Source: JANNSX01 sp041397825
Lineage (GTDB): Bacteria > Pseudomonadota > Alphaproteobacteria > Rhizobiales > Hyphomicrobiaceae
Reading direction: 5' to 3'
Length of the DNA stretch: 64,000 bases
Assembly (NCBI GenBank): GCA_041397825.1
Contig: JAWKVX010000004.1
Coordinates: 434,001-498,000 of the forward strand
Below, in pieces: positions 54,053-64,000 of this stretch; the stretch's first letter is position 1, and the number at the start of each line of letters is the position of its first letter. The notes beneath the pieces are model-generated. The model was given only the letters and a program-made list of their open reading frames with translations, did no database searches and had not been told where the DNA came from. A program made the position numbers and the translations under genes.

Positions 54053-55146
54053 TACCCATCCTCCTGGTGCAAGAGTACCGTCAGCGACAATAAGCTTGCA
54101 ACAGCTGTGGGCACCCATGCCGCCACCCAAGGCGCCGTCAATCCTGACACCCCGATCTGACGGGACGCCTCGGCGACGATGAAGAAGCCGAAGCCTGCCA
54201 TGAGACCCAGGATGACCTTAGTCTGTATCTTGCCGAGCCGGAATGCTCTGAGAGACACAGTGGCCGCCAAAATGACCATTGCCGCGAGCAGTAGCGGCCG
54301 GCTTTTCATAAGCTCATACTGGACTTTATACCGAGTCGCCTTGAGCCCGGCCCGCTCGGCCAGGGCGATCGCCGCCGGCAGCTCGTAGAACGACAGCGCA
54401 TAGACCGAACCGAGCGCGTCGCCGGCCTCGGCCGGCGTCAGATGAGTCGGCAGCTGATACCGCGAGAAGTGCTCCGGTTTCTGGCCGACGCGGCTGACCC
54501 AGGCGTCCTCCAGCTCCCAGAAGCCATCCCGGAGTCGAGCCTTCTCCGCATCGATATGCTCTACAAACGCATTATCGCGGTCGAATTGGATCGCACTGAC
54601 GTCGACCAGAGAGAGCCCCCGGTCGGCGGCGAGCCCCGCACTGATGAGGGACGGACCGTCGATCCCGTCCTGGCGCAACCAGGACCCTGCATTCTTCGTC
54701 TTGAGCAGGCTTTGCTCGCGACCGAACAGATCGGCCTGGAAGGTTTCGGCCCGCGCCCGCGCTGTCGCGGCCAGCGGGTTGTAGAGATAGTTCGCCGCCA
54801 GCCCGATCACGAAGGCGACGACCACGCCAGGCATGATGAACTGCCAGACCGACATGCCGGAGGCGCGGATCACCACCAGCTCCGAGGAACGGGCCAGCAT
54901 CAGCAGTGCCCCGATGGAGCCGGCCAGTGCGGCGAACGGCAGCGTCAGCTCCGCGAAGGAGGGGACGCGGAGCAGCGCGATGCCAATCAATGACGCGAGG
55001 GGCACGCCGCCCGTCTTGCCCGAGATCCGGAGCAGTTCCACCATATCGACCATCAGGATGATGACGAAGCAGAGCAGATAGACGAGCAGGATGCCGAGCG
55101 CGAACTTGCCGGCAACGTAGCGCCAGAGACGGCCGGGCAGCATCAT
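54052..55146 (-). CDS. lptG: LPS export permease LptG
   Basis: YjgP/YjgQ family, 364 aa, six transmembrane segments with a periplasmic beta-jellyroll domain. The family start pattern (LPGRLWRYVAGKFALGIL) and SELVVIRASGMSVWQF are present. GGAGGACAG precedes the ATG at 55146, whose ATGATG overlaps the lptF stop. It pairs with LptF and an ATPase LptB (not in this window) to pull LPS from the inner membrane. Confidence 0.93.
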   Translation of the reverse strand: MMLPGRLWRYVAGKFALGILLVYLLCFVIILMVDMVELLRISGKTGGVPLASLIGIALLRVPSFAELTLPFAALAGSIGALLMLARSSELVVIRASGMSVWQFIMPGVVVAFVIGLAANYLYNPLAATARARAETFQADLFGREQSLLKTKNAGSWLRQDGIDGPSLISAGLAADRGLSLVDVSAIQFDRDNAFVEHIDAEKARLRDGFWELEDAWVSRVGQKPEHFSRYQLPTHLTPAEAGDALGSVYALSFYELPAAIALAERAGLKATRYKVQYELMKSRPLLLAAMVILAATVSLRAFRLGKIQTKVILGLMAGFGFFIVAEASRQIGVSGLTAPWVAAWVPTAVASLLSLTVLLHQEDG

Positions 55147-56345
55147 GCTGTCCTCCGACGCGTCGTCAGCGGTCCGGCGCCCCGAGCGCTCCGTCTCAGC
55201 CATGGCCCGACGAGCCCGGACAGGCGCTCGATGGCGTTGGTCAACCGCGATGGCGGCCGGGGTGTCATCTGACGCCAGGCGACGATCACGGCGAGGCTGA
55301 TAGCGCCTAGCGGAATGCCATAGAGCAGCAACACGGCCCCCGCCGACAAGGTTGCCATGTTCATCGCGGCAAAGCCGAGGACCCGAACGGCAGCCGCCGT
55401 CGCGAACGCCGTGATCAGGCTGCGAATCCGGCCCTGCCGGTTGGTGCGGGCCTGGCCGACGAAGGCGATGGCGATGGCGATGAACGCCAGGGGATAGAGG
55501 GGGCTCGCAAACCGCTCATGCAACTCGGAGCGGAAGCTGCCGGGGTTCTGCTTATAGAGGGGATCGGTCGGGTCGGGCGCGAAGAGGTCGACCGTGGACC
55601 GGGCCCGCGGCTTCAGCACCTCGGCCGCCTCCTTGGCCCCGAACTGCTTGAGGTCGACGACATAGTTCTCGAAACGGATGATGCTGGCCGCCTTCTCCTT
55701 GCGCTGACGGCGGAGAATGTGGCCTGTCTCCATGATGAGGAGCGCCTCCGGCCCGCGCTCGACGATGCGGCCGGTCTCGGCCAGATAGGTGATCGACTGG
55801 CGCGGATCGCTCTCGTCGCTCATCAGCAAGCCGTAAAGCCGGCCGTCACGGTCGCGATCGCGTATGTGGAAGGTGAGCCCCGGCTCCGGGCTCGAGAACT
55901 CGCCGGGTTGGATAACCTGGGAGATCAGGTCGGTCCGGACACGAACGATATAGTCCTGGAGCGTCCGAACGCTCCAGGGCAGGACGAGGTGATTGGCGAT
56001 CAGGACCGAGACGGCAACCAGCAGTGCCAGCACCGCCAGCGGTTGGGCGATGCGCCAGATCGATGATCCCGACGCCGTCATGACGATGAGCTCGCTGTCG
56101 GTGTTCAGCCGGTTCAACGTATGGAGCGCAGCGATCAGGAGCGCGATCGGGGCGATCAGGGCCATCAGGTTCGGGATGGCGAGGAGCGTCATCTTGATGA
56201 AAACGAAGGCGTCCTGGCCCTGCGAGGTGAGGAGGGTCAGCTGCTTCAGCGCCGTGGCGATCCAGACGATGGCCGTCAGCGACAACAGCACCATGAGGAA
56301 GGCGCCGAGCGCTTGTCGAAACATGTACCGGCCGAACAGGCTCAT
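55143..56345 (-). CDS. lptF: LPS export permease LptF
   Basis: YjgP/YjgQ family, 400 aa. MSLFGRYMFRQALGAFLMVL is a typical start, then SELIVMTASGSSIWRI and six transmembrane segments around a periplasmic domain. The ATG at 56345 is preferred over longer ORF starts. It is the first gene of lptF-lptG-lptD-surA-pdxA-rsmA, all minus strand. Confidence 0.93.
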   Translation of the reverse strand: MSLFGRYMFRQALGAFLMVLLSLTAIVWIATALKQLTLLTSQGQDAFVFIKMTLLAIPNLMALIAPIALLIAALHTLNRLNTDSELIVMTASGSSIWRIAQPLAVLALLVAVSVLIANHLVLPWSVRTLQDYIVRVRTDLISQVIQPGEFSSPEPGLTFHIRDRDRDGRLYGLLMSDESDPRQSITYLAETGRIVERGPEALLIMETGHILRRQRKEKAASIIRFENYVVDLKQFGAKEAAEVLKPRARSTVDLFAPDPTDPLYKQNPGSFRSELHERFASPLYPLAFIAIAIAFVGQARTNRQGRIRSLITAFATAAAVRVLGFAAMNMATLSAGAVLLLYGIPLGAISLAVIVAWRQMTPRPPSRLTNAIERLSGLVGPWLRRSARGAGPLTTRRRTA

Positions 56346-56511
56346 GACTCGCTGGCGTTCCCCATCTGTCGCGGTCCGGCCGGTCTTCATGGGACGAGCC
56401 GCGACTCCCAAATTTTAGATCAATCACCGGCGGATGTCGGAATTTCGGCAAGATCGCGGGCCGGTGCTTCTGCCCGGACTTTGTTGCCCGAGCGCAACGC
56501 CACTGCGACTG

Positions 56512-56541
56512 TTGATCTGGCCCACGCGCCTACGTTATTGA
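56512..56541 (+). promoter_or_regulatory. Candidate pepA promoter
   Basis: TTGATC at 56512-56517 and TATTGA at 56536-56541 are spaced 18 bp; the -10 sits in GTTAT-TG-ATAAC, a 5-bp inverted repeat. It lies in the 255-bp gap between divergent lptF and pepA, about 50 bp before the pepA start. Confidence 0.35.
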
Positions 56542-56600
56542 TAACGCGCTGTTTCTCTTAGCCCGCTCGAACTTTGTCTCCAACCGGAAAGATCCTACGC

Positions 56601-58103
<1,503 letters not shown>

Positions 58104-58252
58104 TCCGTTGCAAGAGCGGGCACAACGAAATCATGCGTCTTAACAGCATGTTACCCAGTCGCTTGGCGTCAGAGTTTCCATAATATATCTTATGCGAATC
58201 GAGATGTGGTGCTGAGGCTGGGCGGGCGATCGGCCGGCCATGCCTCCGCTCG

Positions 58253-59050
58253 TCAGGACTCAAGGCCCGGTGGCGGCCGGTCTGGCCCTCGCCCGGCGAC
58301 GCTCGCTCGTGCCGGCGCCTCGGGCACGTCCTCGATCAAACGGCCGATCTCCGACACGGCCACGGCATAGAGCGCGATGACGAACCCTGTCAGCACGTTG
58401 ACGCTCAGGAAGGCGCCGGCGATGCGCGCCAGCTCGGGATCGAAGATCCCTGAGAGCACCGCGATCACCAGCTCGTCGAACTTCTGCTTCAGCGTGAAGA
58501 GCAGTTCACTCACCTTCTCCAGGCTCGGCCGCTGCGGCAGGTTGAAGATCTCGTAGCCGATGCTTGTCAGGCTGGCGGCCGGCCAGAATGACAGGCAGAG
58601 CGAGAACAGCACCCCGAGCGGGGCCGCCAGACGGAAGTAGCCCCAGCGCGACGGGACGACGCCGAAGCTCAGAGAGAGCCGCCGGAGCAGGCCAGCCCCG
58701 GCGAAGGTGACGACGCCGAACAGGATGGCGACCGTCAGAAGGCGCTCCTCGTCGGTGCCGAGGAACGTCAGTAGTCCGACCAGCCCGGCCACGAGCGCCT
58801 TGAAGCTGGCCTCGCCGGCCGCAACCAGCCTCGCGACGACCCGGCGCCACCGGCCGACTTTCCGGAAGTAGAACGGCAGCTCGAACGTGACGCGGGCAAT
58901 CTCCATGTAGAGGCCGAGACCGAACGAGACCAGTCCGGTCAGGACGGCAAAACCGAGCGGCCATGTGTAGCCGAGCCAAGCCACTCCGGCGATCAGCGCG
59001 ATCTCGACGACGATGGCCAGGGCATTGTTGAGGATGCGGGTGAGGATCAT
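58253..59050 (-). CDS. Predicted membrane protein, unknown function
   Basis: 265 aa with about six to seven hydrophobic segments, beginning ALAIVVEIALIAGVAWLGYT and including AVLTGLVSFGLGLYMEIA, LVAGLVGLLTFLG, VAILFGVVTFAGAGLL, LAAPLGVLFSLCLSFWPAAS and VNVLTGFVIALYAVAVSEIG. The C-terminus is short, Pro/Ala-rich and probably cytoplasmic. The ATG at 59050 is chosen; a TTG lies upstream. I do not recognise a family. It is a single minus-strand gene between pepA and mazG. Confidence 0.7.
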   Translation of the reverse strand: MILTRILNNALAIVVEIALIAGVAWLGYTWPLGFAVLTGLVSFGLGLYMEIARVTFELPFYFRKVGRWRRVVARLVAAGEASFKALVAGLVGLLTFLGTDEERLLTVAILFGVVTFAGAGLLRRLSLSFGVVPSRWGYFRLAAPLGVLFSLCLSFWPAASLTSIGYEIFNLPQRPSLEKVSELLFTLKQKFDELVIAVLSGIFDPELARIAGAFLSVNVLTGFVIALYAVAVSEIGRLIEDVPEAPARASVAGRGPDRPPPGLES

Positions 59051-59214
59051 GAGGCAGGGCTCGGGCAACAGGCGATCGCGATCATAGCATGTCCTGGACC
59101 GGCGGGTGCGGCCGAAGCATGACAGCGCGCCCGCCCGACATCCCGCCTCCCCTTTGCCCTAGGCGCCAAGTTGCCTTAGGTGAACCCCGCTGGAGACGTC
59201 CGGAGACCTGTCCC

Positions 59215-60072
59215 ATGACTGAAGAGCCGCTCAAGACCCTCGACGACCTCGTGGCCGTTATGGCGGCGCTGCGCACGCCCGGGACCGGTTGCCCTTGGGA
59301 TCTCGAGCAGACCTTCGAGAGCATCGCCCCCTACACCATCGAGGAAGCCTACGAGGTCGCCGATGCGATCGCCAAGGCGGATCTCGGCCATCTCAAGGAG
59401 GAGTTGGGCGACCTCCTGCTCCAGGTCGTCTATCACGCCCGCATGGCGGAGGAGGCGCAGGCTTTCGCCCTCCCCGACGTCGTCGACGCCATTACGCGCA
59501 AGATGATCCGCCGGCACCCGCATGTCTTCGGTGACGAGGCCGCCCGCTCGGCGCCCGTGGCCAAGGGGTTCTGGGAGCGGATCAAGGCCGAGGAGAGGCG
59601 GCGGAAGGGTTCAAGCCACGGTCCGGCCTCGATGCTCGCCGATGTGCCGATCGGCCTCCCCGCCCTCACCCGCGCAGTCAAGTTGCAGGGCAAGGCCGCC
59701 AAGGCCGGCTTCGACTGGCCATCGCTCGGCCCGGTCTTCGACAAGCTCAGGGAGGAGATGACGGAGCTCGAGGCCGTGGCGGTGCCGGCCGATCCGCGCG
59801 GCGCCTCCGGCGATCCGCCGACCGCCCCCCCTGACGCCGTTGCCGAGGAGCTGGGCGACATGTTGTTCGTCGTCGCCAATGTCGCGCGTCACCTCGAGCT
59901 CGATCCAGAGGACTGTCTCCGGCGGGCCAACGCGAAGTTCGAGCGCCGGTTTGCCCATATCGAGCGGCGTCTGGCCGAGAGCGGCCGGACGGCGGAGCAG
60001 TCGGACCTGGCTGAGATGGATCGCTATTGGGACGAGGCCAAGGCCTTGGAGCGGCGCGAGCAAGACGGTTGA
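59215..60072 (+). CDS. mazG: Nucleoside triphosphate pyrophosphohydrolase
   Basis: MazG, 285 aa, with two MazG folds: TPGTGCPWDLEQTFESIAPY, EEAYEVADAI, LKEELGDLLLQVVYHA in the first half and LREEMTELEAVA, AEELGDMLFVVANVARHL in the second. It hydrolyses non-canonical NTPs. The ATG at 59215 gives the family start; the frame is open further upstream. mazG near hflX-hfq is usual in alphaproteobacteria. Confidence 0.94.
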   Translation: MTEEPLKTLDDLVAVMAALRTPGTGCPWDLEQTFESIAPYTIEEAYEVADAIAKADLGHLKEELGDLLLQVVYHARMAEEAQAFALPDVVDAITRKMIRRHPHVFGDEAARSAPVAKGFWERIKAEERRRKGSSHGPASMLADVPIGLPALTRAVKLQGKAAKAGFDWPSLGPVFDKLREEMTELEAVAVPADPRGASGDPPTAPPDAVAEELGDMLFVVANVARHLELDPEDCLRRANAKFERRFAHIERRLAESGRTAEQSDLAEMDRYWDEAKALERREQDG

Positions 60073-60564
60073 TGTGCCGCCTGTCGCTGTCCGTGTTGGC
60101 CGGGGCCGCGCATATGGCGTTGGGTGAGCGCCATGGTTTCGAGCAGGTCGAAATCGACCCGCTCGATGTCGCAGTCCCCGACGGCATGGACACCCGACCA
60201 CCCTTTCCGGTGATGGTTGAGCAGGCGGACCCGGAGAGCATCGCCCCGATAGTCGAATGTGATCCGGCCGTCGATCACGTAGATGTGATTGCAATAGCGG
60301 TCGCCGACTGGAACGCTGTGCGCAGCCCAAAACCCGGGCAGCGGCGGATGGCGAAGTTAGACGCCAGCGAGAATGTAACAGGCGTCATAGCCGAAGAAAG
60401 TGCGATCGGGCAAAGTCCACTGCCGGGCTTCAGCGTGGACATGCGGTCTGTCCATTCGGGCGGTCGGTCGGATCGTGCTGATCGGTCGCGAACCACGCCG
60501 TTACAATAATCTCGGACGCCTCATCAAATTTGATGATGTCGGAGTCAGTCGCGACGCCTATCAT
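60073..60564 (-). pseudogene. Probable decayed gene (frameshift and stop)
   Basis: On the minus strand a protein-like sequence runs across 60564 to about 60073 but is broken. From ATG 60564 one frame reads IIKFDEASEIIVTAWFATDQ to a stop near 60430; a shift to another frame continues RQWTLPDRTFFGYDACYILA, meets one TAA at 60357-60359, and continues LRHPPLPGFWAAHSVPVGDR and then a stretch with VIDGRITFDYRGDALRVRLL. The look is of a real protein with one frameshift and one stop. I do not recognise the family. The tail overlaps the end of mazG. Sequencing error is the alternative. Confidence 0.4.
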
Positions 60565-60689
60565 GGGGGAATGATCGCGAGATCGCATCCACCATCCTGG
60601 ACCGATGATGGGTGCGGGAGGCCGGCCGATCCAGCTCGCCATCGTCCCTTCGAGCCTTCGGCCGGCCTCCACCCGCCACGACAGATACC

Positions 60690-62072
60690 TCAGACGAACC
60701 GGGCCCGGGCCTCGCCCACGGACGAGAGGCGTGCCTTGAGGCGTGCGAGCGGCTCCGGCTCGATGCGCAGCCTGAGCCGCAATTGTCCGGCATCCGTCGT
60801 CAGCCGTTCGACCACGTCCGCATGCTCGTAAAGCCAGTGCACGAGATGTCCGAGGTCGGGCTCGAGCTCGACGACGACGTCCTGCCGGCCCGCTCCGAGC
60901 GCAGCATCGATGCGGGCGAGCAGCGCTTCGATCCCCTCCCCCGTCACGGCCGACACCGTCGCCGCCGCCGGCTCCGCGCGGGCGGCCCGATGCTGCGTGG
61001 TCTCGCGCGTTTCCTCACTCAAGAGATCGATCTTGTTCCAGACCTCGATGATGTTGGAGGTCGCCTCGCCGGGGCGGATACCGAGCTCGCCGAGGACGGT
61101 CGCCACGTCGGCGCGCTGGGCCTCGCTCTCGGCGTGGGCGATGTCGCGGACGTGCAGGATGAGATCGGCGCCGGTCACCTCCTCGAGGGTCGCCCGGAAG
61201 GCCGCAATCAGCGAGGTCGGCAGCTCCGAGATGAAGCCGACGGTATCCGAGAGAATGATGCGACGACCGGAGGGGAGAACCACCTCCCGCATGGTCGGAT
61301 CGAGCGTGGCGAACAGCATGTCGCGAGCCAGCACGTCCGCCCCGGTCATCCGGTTGAAGAGGGTCGACTTGCCGGCGTTCGTGTAGCCGACGAGCGCGAC
61401 GACGGGATAGGGCACACGCCGGCGACCCTGGCGGTGCAGCTCCCGGGTCCGCTTCACCTGAGCGAGCTCGCTGGTGATGGCATCGATCCGGTTCTGCAAC
61501 AGGCGCCGGTCGACCTCCATCTGCGTCTCGCCGGGACCACCGAGAAAGCCCGCACCGCCCCTTTGGCGCTCCAAATGGGTCCAAGAGCGAACGAGCCGGC
61601 TCTTCTGGTACACGAGATGGGCGAGCTCGACCTGTAACCGGCCTTCCTTGGTGGCGGCCCGCTCGCCGAAGATCTCGAGGATGAGGCCTGTCCGGTCGAG
61701 CACCTTGGCGCCAAGCGCCTTCTCCAGATTGCGCTGCTGGCCGGGGGTCAGAGCATGGTCGATGATCACGAGGGCGATGTCGCGCTCTTGCACCTCGCTG
61801 GCGATGCTCTCGACTTTGCCAGAGCCGATCAGGGTTGCCGGGTTCCGGCGCGACAGCGGGATCAAGCCTTTGGCGACGACCTCGAGGGCGATGGCCTCGG
61901 CCAAGCCGACGGCCTCGGCCAGGCGCTCCGCCGGCTGGCGTGCCGCACCGCCTGGCTTCTGAGGACGAGGGTCGTAGGGCACATAGACCGCCGCCCGCGT
62001 CGGACCCTGCTGGACGGTCGACGCCTGGCGCCGATCGCTCCTGGCCGTCCCGGATGTCTCGGCGCCGGCCAA
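60690..62072 (-). CDS. hflX: GTPase HflX
   Basis: Ribosome-associated GTPase, 460 aa. The HflX N-terminal domain (LIPLSRRNPATLIGSGKVE, then DRTGLILEIFGERAATKEGR and GGPGETQME) precedes the G domain with GYTNAGKSTLFN (G1), SDTVGF (G3) and NKIDLL (G4). The start is a TTG directly after the hfq stop (TAGTTG), not well supported by a ribosome-binding site; a later start is possible. Confidence 0.93.
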   Translation of the reverse strand: MAGAETSGTARSDRRQASTVQQGPTRAAVYVPYDPRPQKPGGAARQPAERLAEAVGLAEAIALEVVAKGLIPLSRRNPATLIGSGKVESIASEVQERDIALVIIDHALTPGQQRNLEKALGAKVLDRTGLILEIFGERAATKEGRLQVELAHLVYQKSRLVRSWTHLERQRGGAGFLGGPGETQMEVDRRLLQNRIDAITSELAQVKRTRELHRQGRRRVPYPVVALVGYTNAGKSTLFNRMTGADVLARDMLFATLDPTMREVVLPSGRRIILSDTVGFISELPTSLIAAFRATLEEVTGADLILHVRDIAHAESEAQRADVATVLGELGIRPGEATSNIIEVWNKIDLLSEETRETTQHRAARAEPAAATVSAVTGEGIEALLARIDAALGAGRQDVVVELEPDLGHLVHWLYEHADVVERLTTDAGQLRLRLRIEPEPLARLKARLSSVGEARARFV

Positions 62073-62327
62073 CTAGCTTTGCGGCCCGTCGCTGGTTTCC
62101 CCGTCGAAGAGATTGACCGGCTGCCCCGGCATGATGGTCGAGATCGCGTGCTTGTAGACGAGCTGCGAGTGGCCGTCACGGCGCAACAGGACGCAGAAGT
62201 TGTCGAACCAGGTGACCACGCCCTGCAGCTTCACGCCGTTGACGAGGAAGATCGTGAGAGGGGTCTTCTGTTTGCGAACGTGGTTGAGGAACGTGTCTTG
62301 GAGGCTTTGTGGTTTGTCGGCAGCCAT
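62073..62327 (-). CDS. hfq: RNA chaperone Hfq
   Basis: Hfq, 84 aa, with the Sm1 and Sm2 motifs (SLQDTFLNHVRKQKTPLTIF, VNGVKLQGVVTWFDNFCVLL, YKHAISTIMP). It binds small RNAs and mRNAs. The ATG at 62327 is the family start; GGAAAA lies upstream. hflX follows without a gap. Confidence 0.97.
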   Translation of the reverse strand: MAADKPQSLQDTFLNHVRKQKTPLTIFLVNGVKLQGVVTWFDNFCVLLRRDGHSQLVYKHAISTIMPGQPVNLFDGETSDGPQS

Positions 62328-62406
62328 GTTTTTTTCCGTTGATGTTCTTGGCTTTCATTCGTTCCGCGCTATCACTAGCACACTGTTGCGCCCTGATCAC
62401 CTGATC

Positions 62407-63267
62407 TCAGCGGCTCTGCTCGGCCGCCCCGAGGAAAGCGGACCTGAGTTGTAGCGAAAAGTGTCCGGGCTTGCCGTCGCCGACCGCCGAACCGTCGATG
62501 CGCGTCACAGGCATGACGAGATTGCTGGCGCTGGTGAGGAACGCCTCCGTCGCCGCGCGGGCCTCCTCGACGCTGAAAGCCCGCTCCTCGATGCCGAGGC
62601 CGAGACGGGCCGCCAGATCGACGACCACGCTCCGCGTGACGCCCGGCAGGATCTGGCCGTCAAGCGAACGGGTGACGAGCCGCCCGGCGGCGGTGACAAT
62701 CCAGGCGTTGCTCGACGCCCCCTCCGTGACGAGCCCGGCCCGATCGACCAGCCAGGCCTCCTTGGCACCGGCCTTGCGGGCCGCCTCCTTGGCCAGCACC
62801 GGCGCCAGGAGCTGGGTGGTCTTGATATCGACGCGCGCCCAGCGCTCGTCCGGCAGGGTGACGACGGCGATGCCGGTTTGGGCGGCGGCTTCGAGCTTCG
62901 AGAGATCCTGGCTTCGCGCCAGGCACACCAGCGTCGGCGGCGTCTCGGCGTCAGGGAACAGGAACTCGCGCCGGGCGACACCCCGGCTGACCTGCAGATA
63001 GACGATCCCGTCGTGCACCCGGTTGCGACGCACGACCTCGCGGATGATCCGCCTGAGCGCTGCTGCCGATGCCGGCATCGCCATGCCGAGTCTGGTCAGC
63101 GAACGCTCGAGGCGCGCCAGATGCCGCGTCTCGTCGAGCAGCCGGCCGTCCTGGACGGCGCAGACCTCGTAGACCGAGTCGGCGAGCTGGAAGCCGCGAT
63201 CCTCGACATGGACGGCGGCCTGGCCATAAGGCAGGTACCGGCCGTTGACATAGACCGTTCGCGTCAT
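62407..63267 (-). CDS. dat: D-amino-acid transaminase family protein
   Basis: Fold-type IV aminotransferase, 286 aa. PLP Lys149 lies in RVDIKTTQLL and the C-terminal LTSASNLVMPV is family-like. The position where D-amino-acid transaminases have the RxH motif reads Arg100-Glu101-Phe102 (SRGVARREFLFP), so the His is Phe. An aminotransferase of this type between ntrX and hfq is usual in Rhodospirillales-like genomes. Substrate may differ from classical D-alanine transaminase. Confidence 0.88.
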   Translation of the reverse strand: MTRTVYVNGRYLPYGQAAVHVEDRGFQLADSVYEVCAVQDGRLLDETRHLARLERSLTRLGMAMPASAAALRRIIREVVRRNRVHDGIVYLQVSRGVARREFLFPDAETPPTLVCLARSQDLSKLEAAAQTGIAVVTLPDERWARVDIKTTQLLAPVLAKEAARKAGAKEAWLVDRAGLVTEGASSNAWIVTAAGRLVTRSLDGQILPGVTRSVVVDLAARLGLGIEERAFSVEEARAATEAFLTSASNLVMPVTRIDGSAVGDGKPGHFSLQLRSAFLGAAEQSR

Positions 63268-63282
63268 CGGCGGGCCTGCCTG

Positions 63283-64000
63283 CTATCGCGCATCGCCACC
63301 GCGATCCGAGGAGTTGACGCCGAGCGTGCGGAGCTTGCGGTGGAGGGCCGATCGCTCCATGCCGACGAACTCCGCCGTCTTCGAGATGTTGCCGCCGAAC
63401 CGCGAGATCTGGGCGACGAGATACTCCCGCTCGAAGATCTCGCGCGCCTCGCGAAGCGGCATCGACATAAGGTGCTCGCTGCCGCCCGAGGAGAATGGCA
63501 CGTTGGAGCCGATCTCGTCCGGCAGCATGTCGGCGGTGATGACCGAGCCCGGTTCGCCGCCCGACAGGATGAGCAAGCGTTCGACATTGTTCCGGAGCTG
63601 GCGGACGTTGCCCGGCCAGTCGTGCGATTGCAGCACCGCCACCGCGTCCTCGCCGATGGGGCGCGGCGGCAGCCCCGTCGAGGCCGCGATCTGCCGCACG
63701 AAGTACTCGACCAGCAGGGGAATGTCGTCACGCCGCTCGACCAACGCCGGAACCTTGATCGGCACCACCGCCAGCCGATGGTAGAGTTCCTCGCGGAATC
63801 GACCCTCCGCCATCTCCCGCTCGAGGTCTTTCGACGTCGAGGAGATGATCCGGACGTCGACCTCGACCTTGTGACTGCCGCCGACCCGCTGAAACTTCTG
63901 CTCGACGAGAACCCGAAGCACCTTGCTTTGGGTCTGCAGCGGCATGTCCGCCACCTCGTCGACATAGAGCGTGCCGCCATGAGCACTCTCGAGGGCGCCG
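63283..64000 (-). CDS. ntrX: Sigma-54-dependent response regulator NtrX (3' part)
   Basis: The C-terminal 238 or so residues of a sigma-54 activator; the 5' end is beyond the window edge. Visible are the AAA+ domain part (GTLYVDEVADMPLQTQSKVL, then REELYHRLAVVPIKVPAL and DWPGNVRQLRNNVERLLIL) and a C-terminal Fis-type helix-turn-helix (RFGGNISKTAEFVGMERSAL). Position before dat-hfq-hflX marks it as NtrX of the NtrYX nitrogen/envelope-sensing system. The receiver domain is not seen. Confidence 0.88.
   Translation of the reverse strand, partial: GALESAHGGTLYVDEVADMPLQTQSKVLRVLVEQKFQRVGGSHKVEVDVRIISSTSKDLEREMAEGRFREELYHRLAVVPIKVPALVERRDDIPLLVEYFVRQIAASTGLPPRPIGEDAVAVLQSHDWPGNVRQLRNNVERLLILSGGEPGSVITADMLPDEIGSNVPFSSGGSEHLMSMPLREAREIFEREYLVAQISRFGGNISKTAEFVGMERSALHRKLRTLGVNSSDRGGDAR

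Noticed and set aside
60072..60509. Plus-strand ORF of about 145 codons after mazG
   Set aside because: Its composition looks like the mirror of the decayed minus-strand gene and it has no recognisable motifs.

Overview
This window is one contiguous piece of a high-GC alphaproteobacterial chromosome. The evidence is gene order: rpsF-rpsR-DUF2232-rplI-dnaB-alr-radA-cvpA-purF on the minus strand, fabD-fabG-acpP-fabF-mltG-yicC-gmk on the plus strand, lptF-lptG-lptD-surA-pdxA-rsmA on the minus strand, and ntrX-dat-hfq-hflX on the minus strand. These are standard alphaproteobacterial blocks and look closest to Rhodospirillales-like lineages (inference; no 16S rRNA is present). Almost every base is coding, one tRNA gene is present, and I saw no insertion sequence, phage or CRISPR array.

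Region 1 (1-9.5 kb) is accessory metabolism. A PotD/B/C/A-like ABC importer is followed by two tandem short-chain dehydrogenases, a luciferase-like flavin monooxygenase and a two-cysteine proline-racemase-family enzyme, all on one strand with short gaps or overlaps. This looks like an uptake-and-catabolism operon for an amino-acid or betaine-like compound. A YadG/YadH-like ABC-2 exporter pair follows, then tRNA-Ser(UGA) on the minus strand.

Region 2 (9.9-17 kb) is a cell-wall, replication and translation block: rlpA, a D,D-carboxypeptidase, tmk, holB, metG, tatD and a metallo-beta-lactamase-fold hydrolase. Region 3 (17-31 kb) is mostly minus strand: a GFA-family protein and an SDR, a plus-strand fold-type IV aminotransferase very like fungal (R)-selective amine transaminases, an orphan TAXI-like periplasmic protein, purF, cvpA, radA, alr, dnaB, a cyclopropane-fatty-acid-synthase-like methyltransferase, rplI, a DUF2232 membrane protein, rpsR and rpsF.

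Region 4 (31.0-37.3 kb) is the most unusual part. Between the divergent rpsF and fabD operons, which are neighbours in many alphaproteobacteria, lies a 6-kb island. It holds three paralogous small RTX proteins with shared N-terminal and C-terminal blocks, a cupin protein between the first two, and a HlyC-like acyltransferase-family protein 29 bp after the third. By eye alignment that last protein lacks both HlyC catalytic residues. A G-rich box plus a dyad-symmetric element occurs 110-177 bp upstream of each RTX gene, suggesting common control. No type I secretion genes are in the window.

Region 5 (37.4-50.4 kb) holds fatty-acid synthesis, mltG, yicC, gmk, lpdA, a beta-helix/membrane protein, lipA, a COQ10/RatA-type START protein, rsmA and pdxA. 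Region 6 (50.3-64 kb) holds the LPS export/outer-membrane genes surA, lptD, lptG and lptF, then pepA, a membrane protein, mazG, a probable decayed gene, hflX, hfq, a D-amino-acid-transaminase-like gene and the 3' part of ntrX, cut by the window edge.
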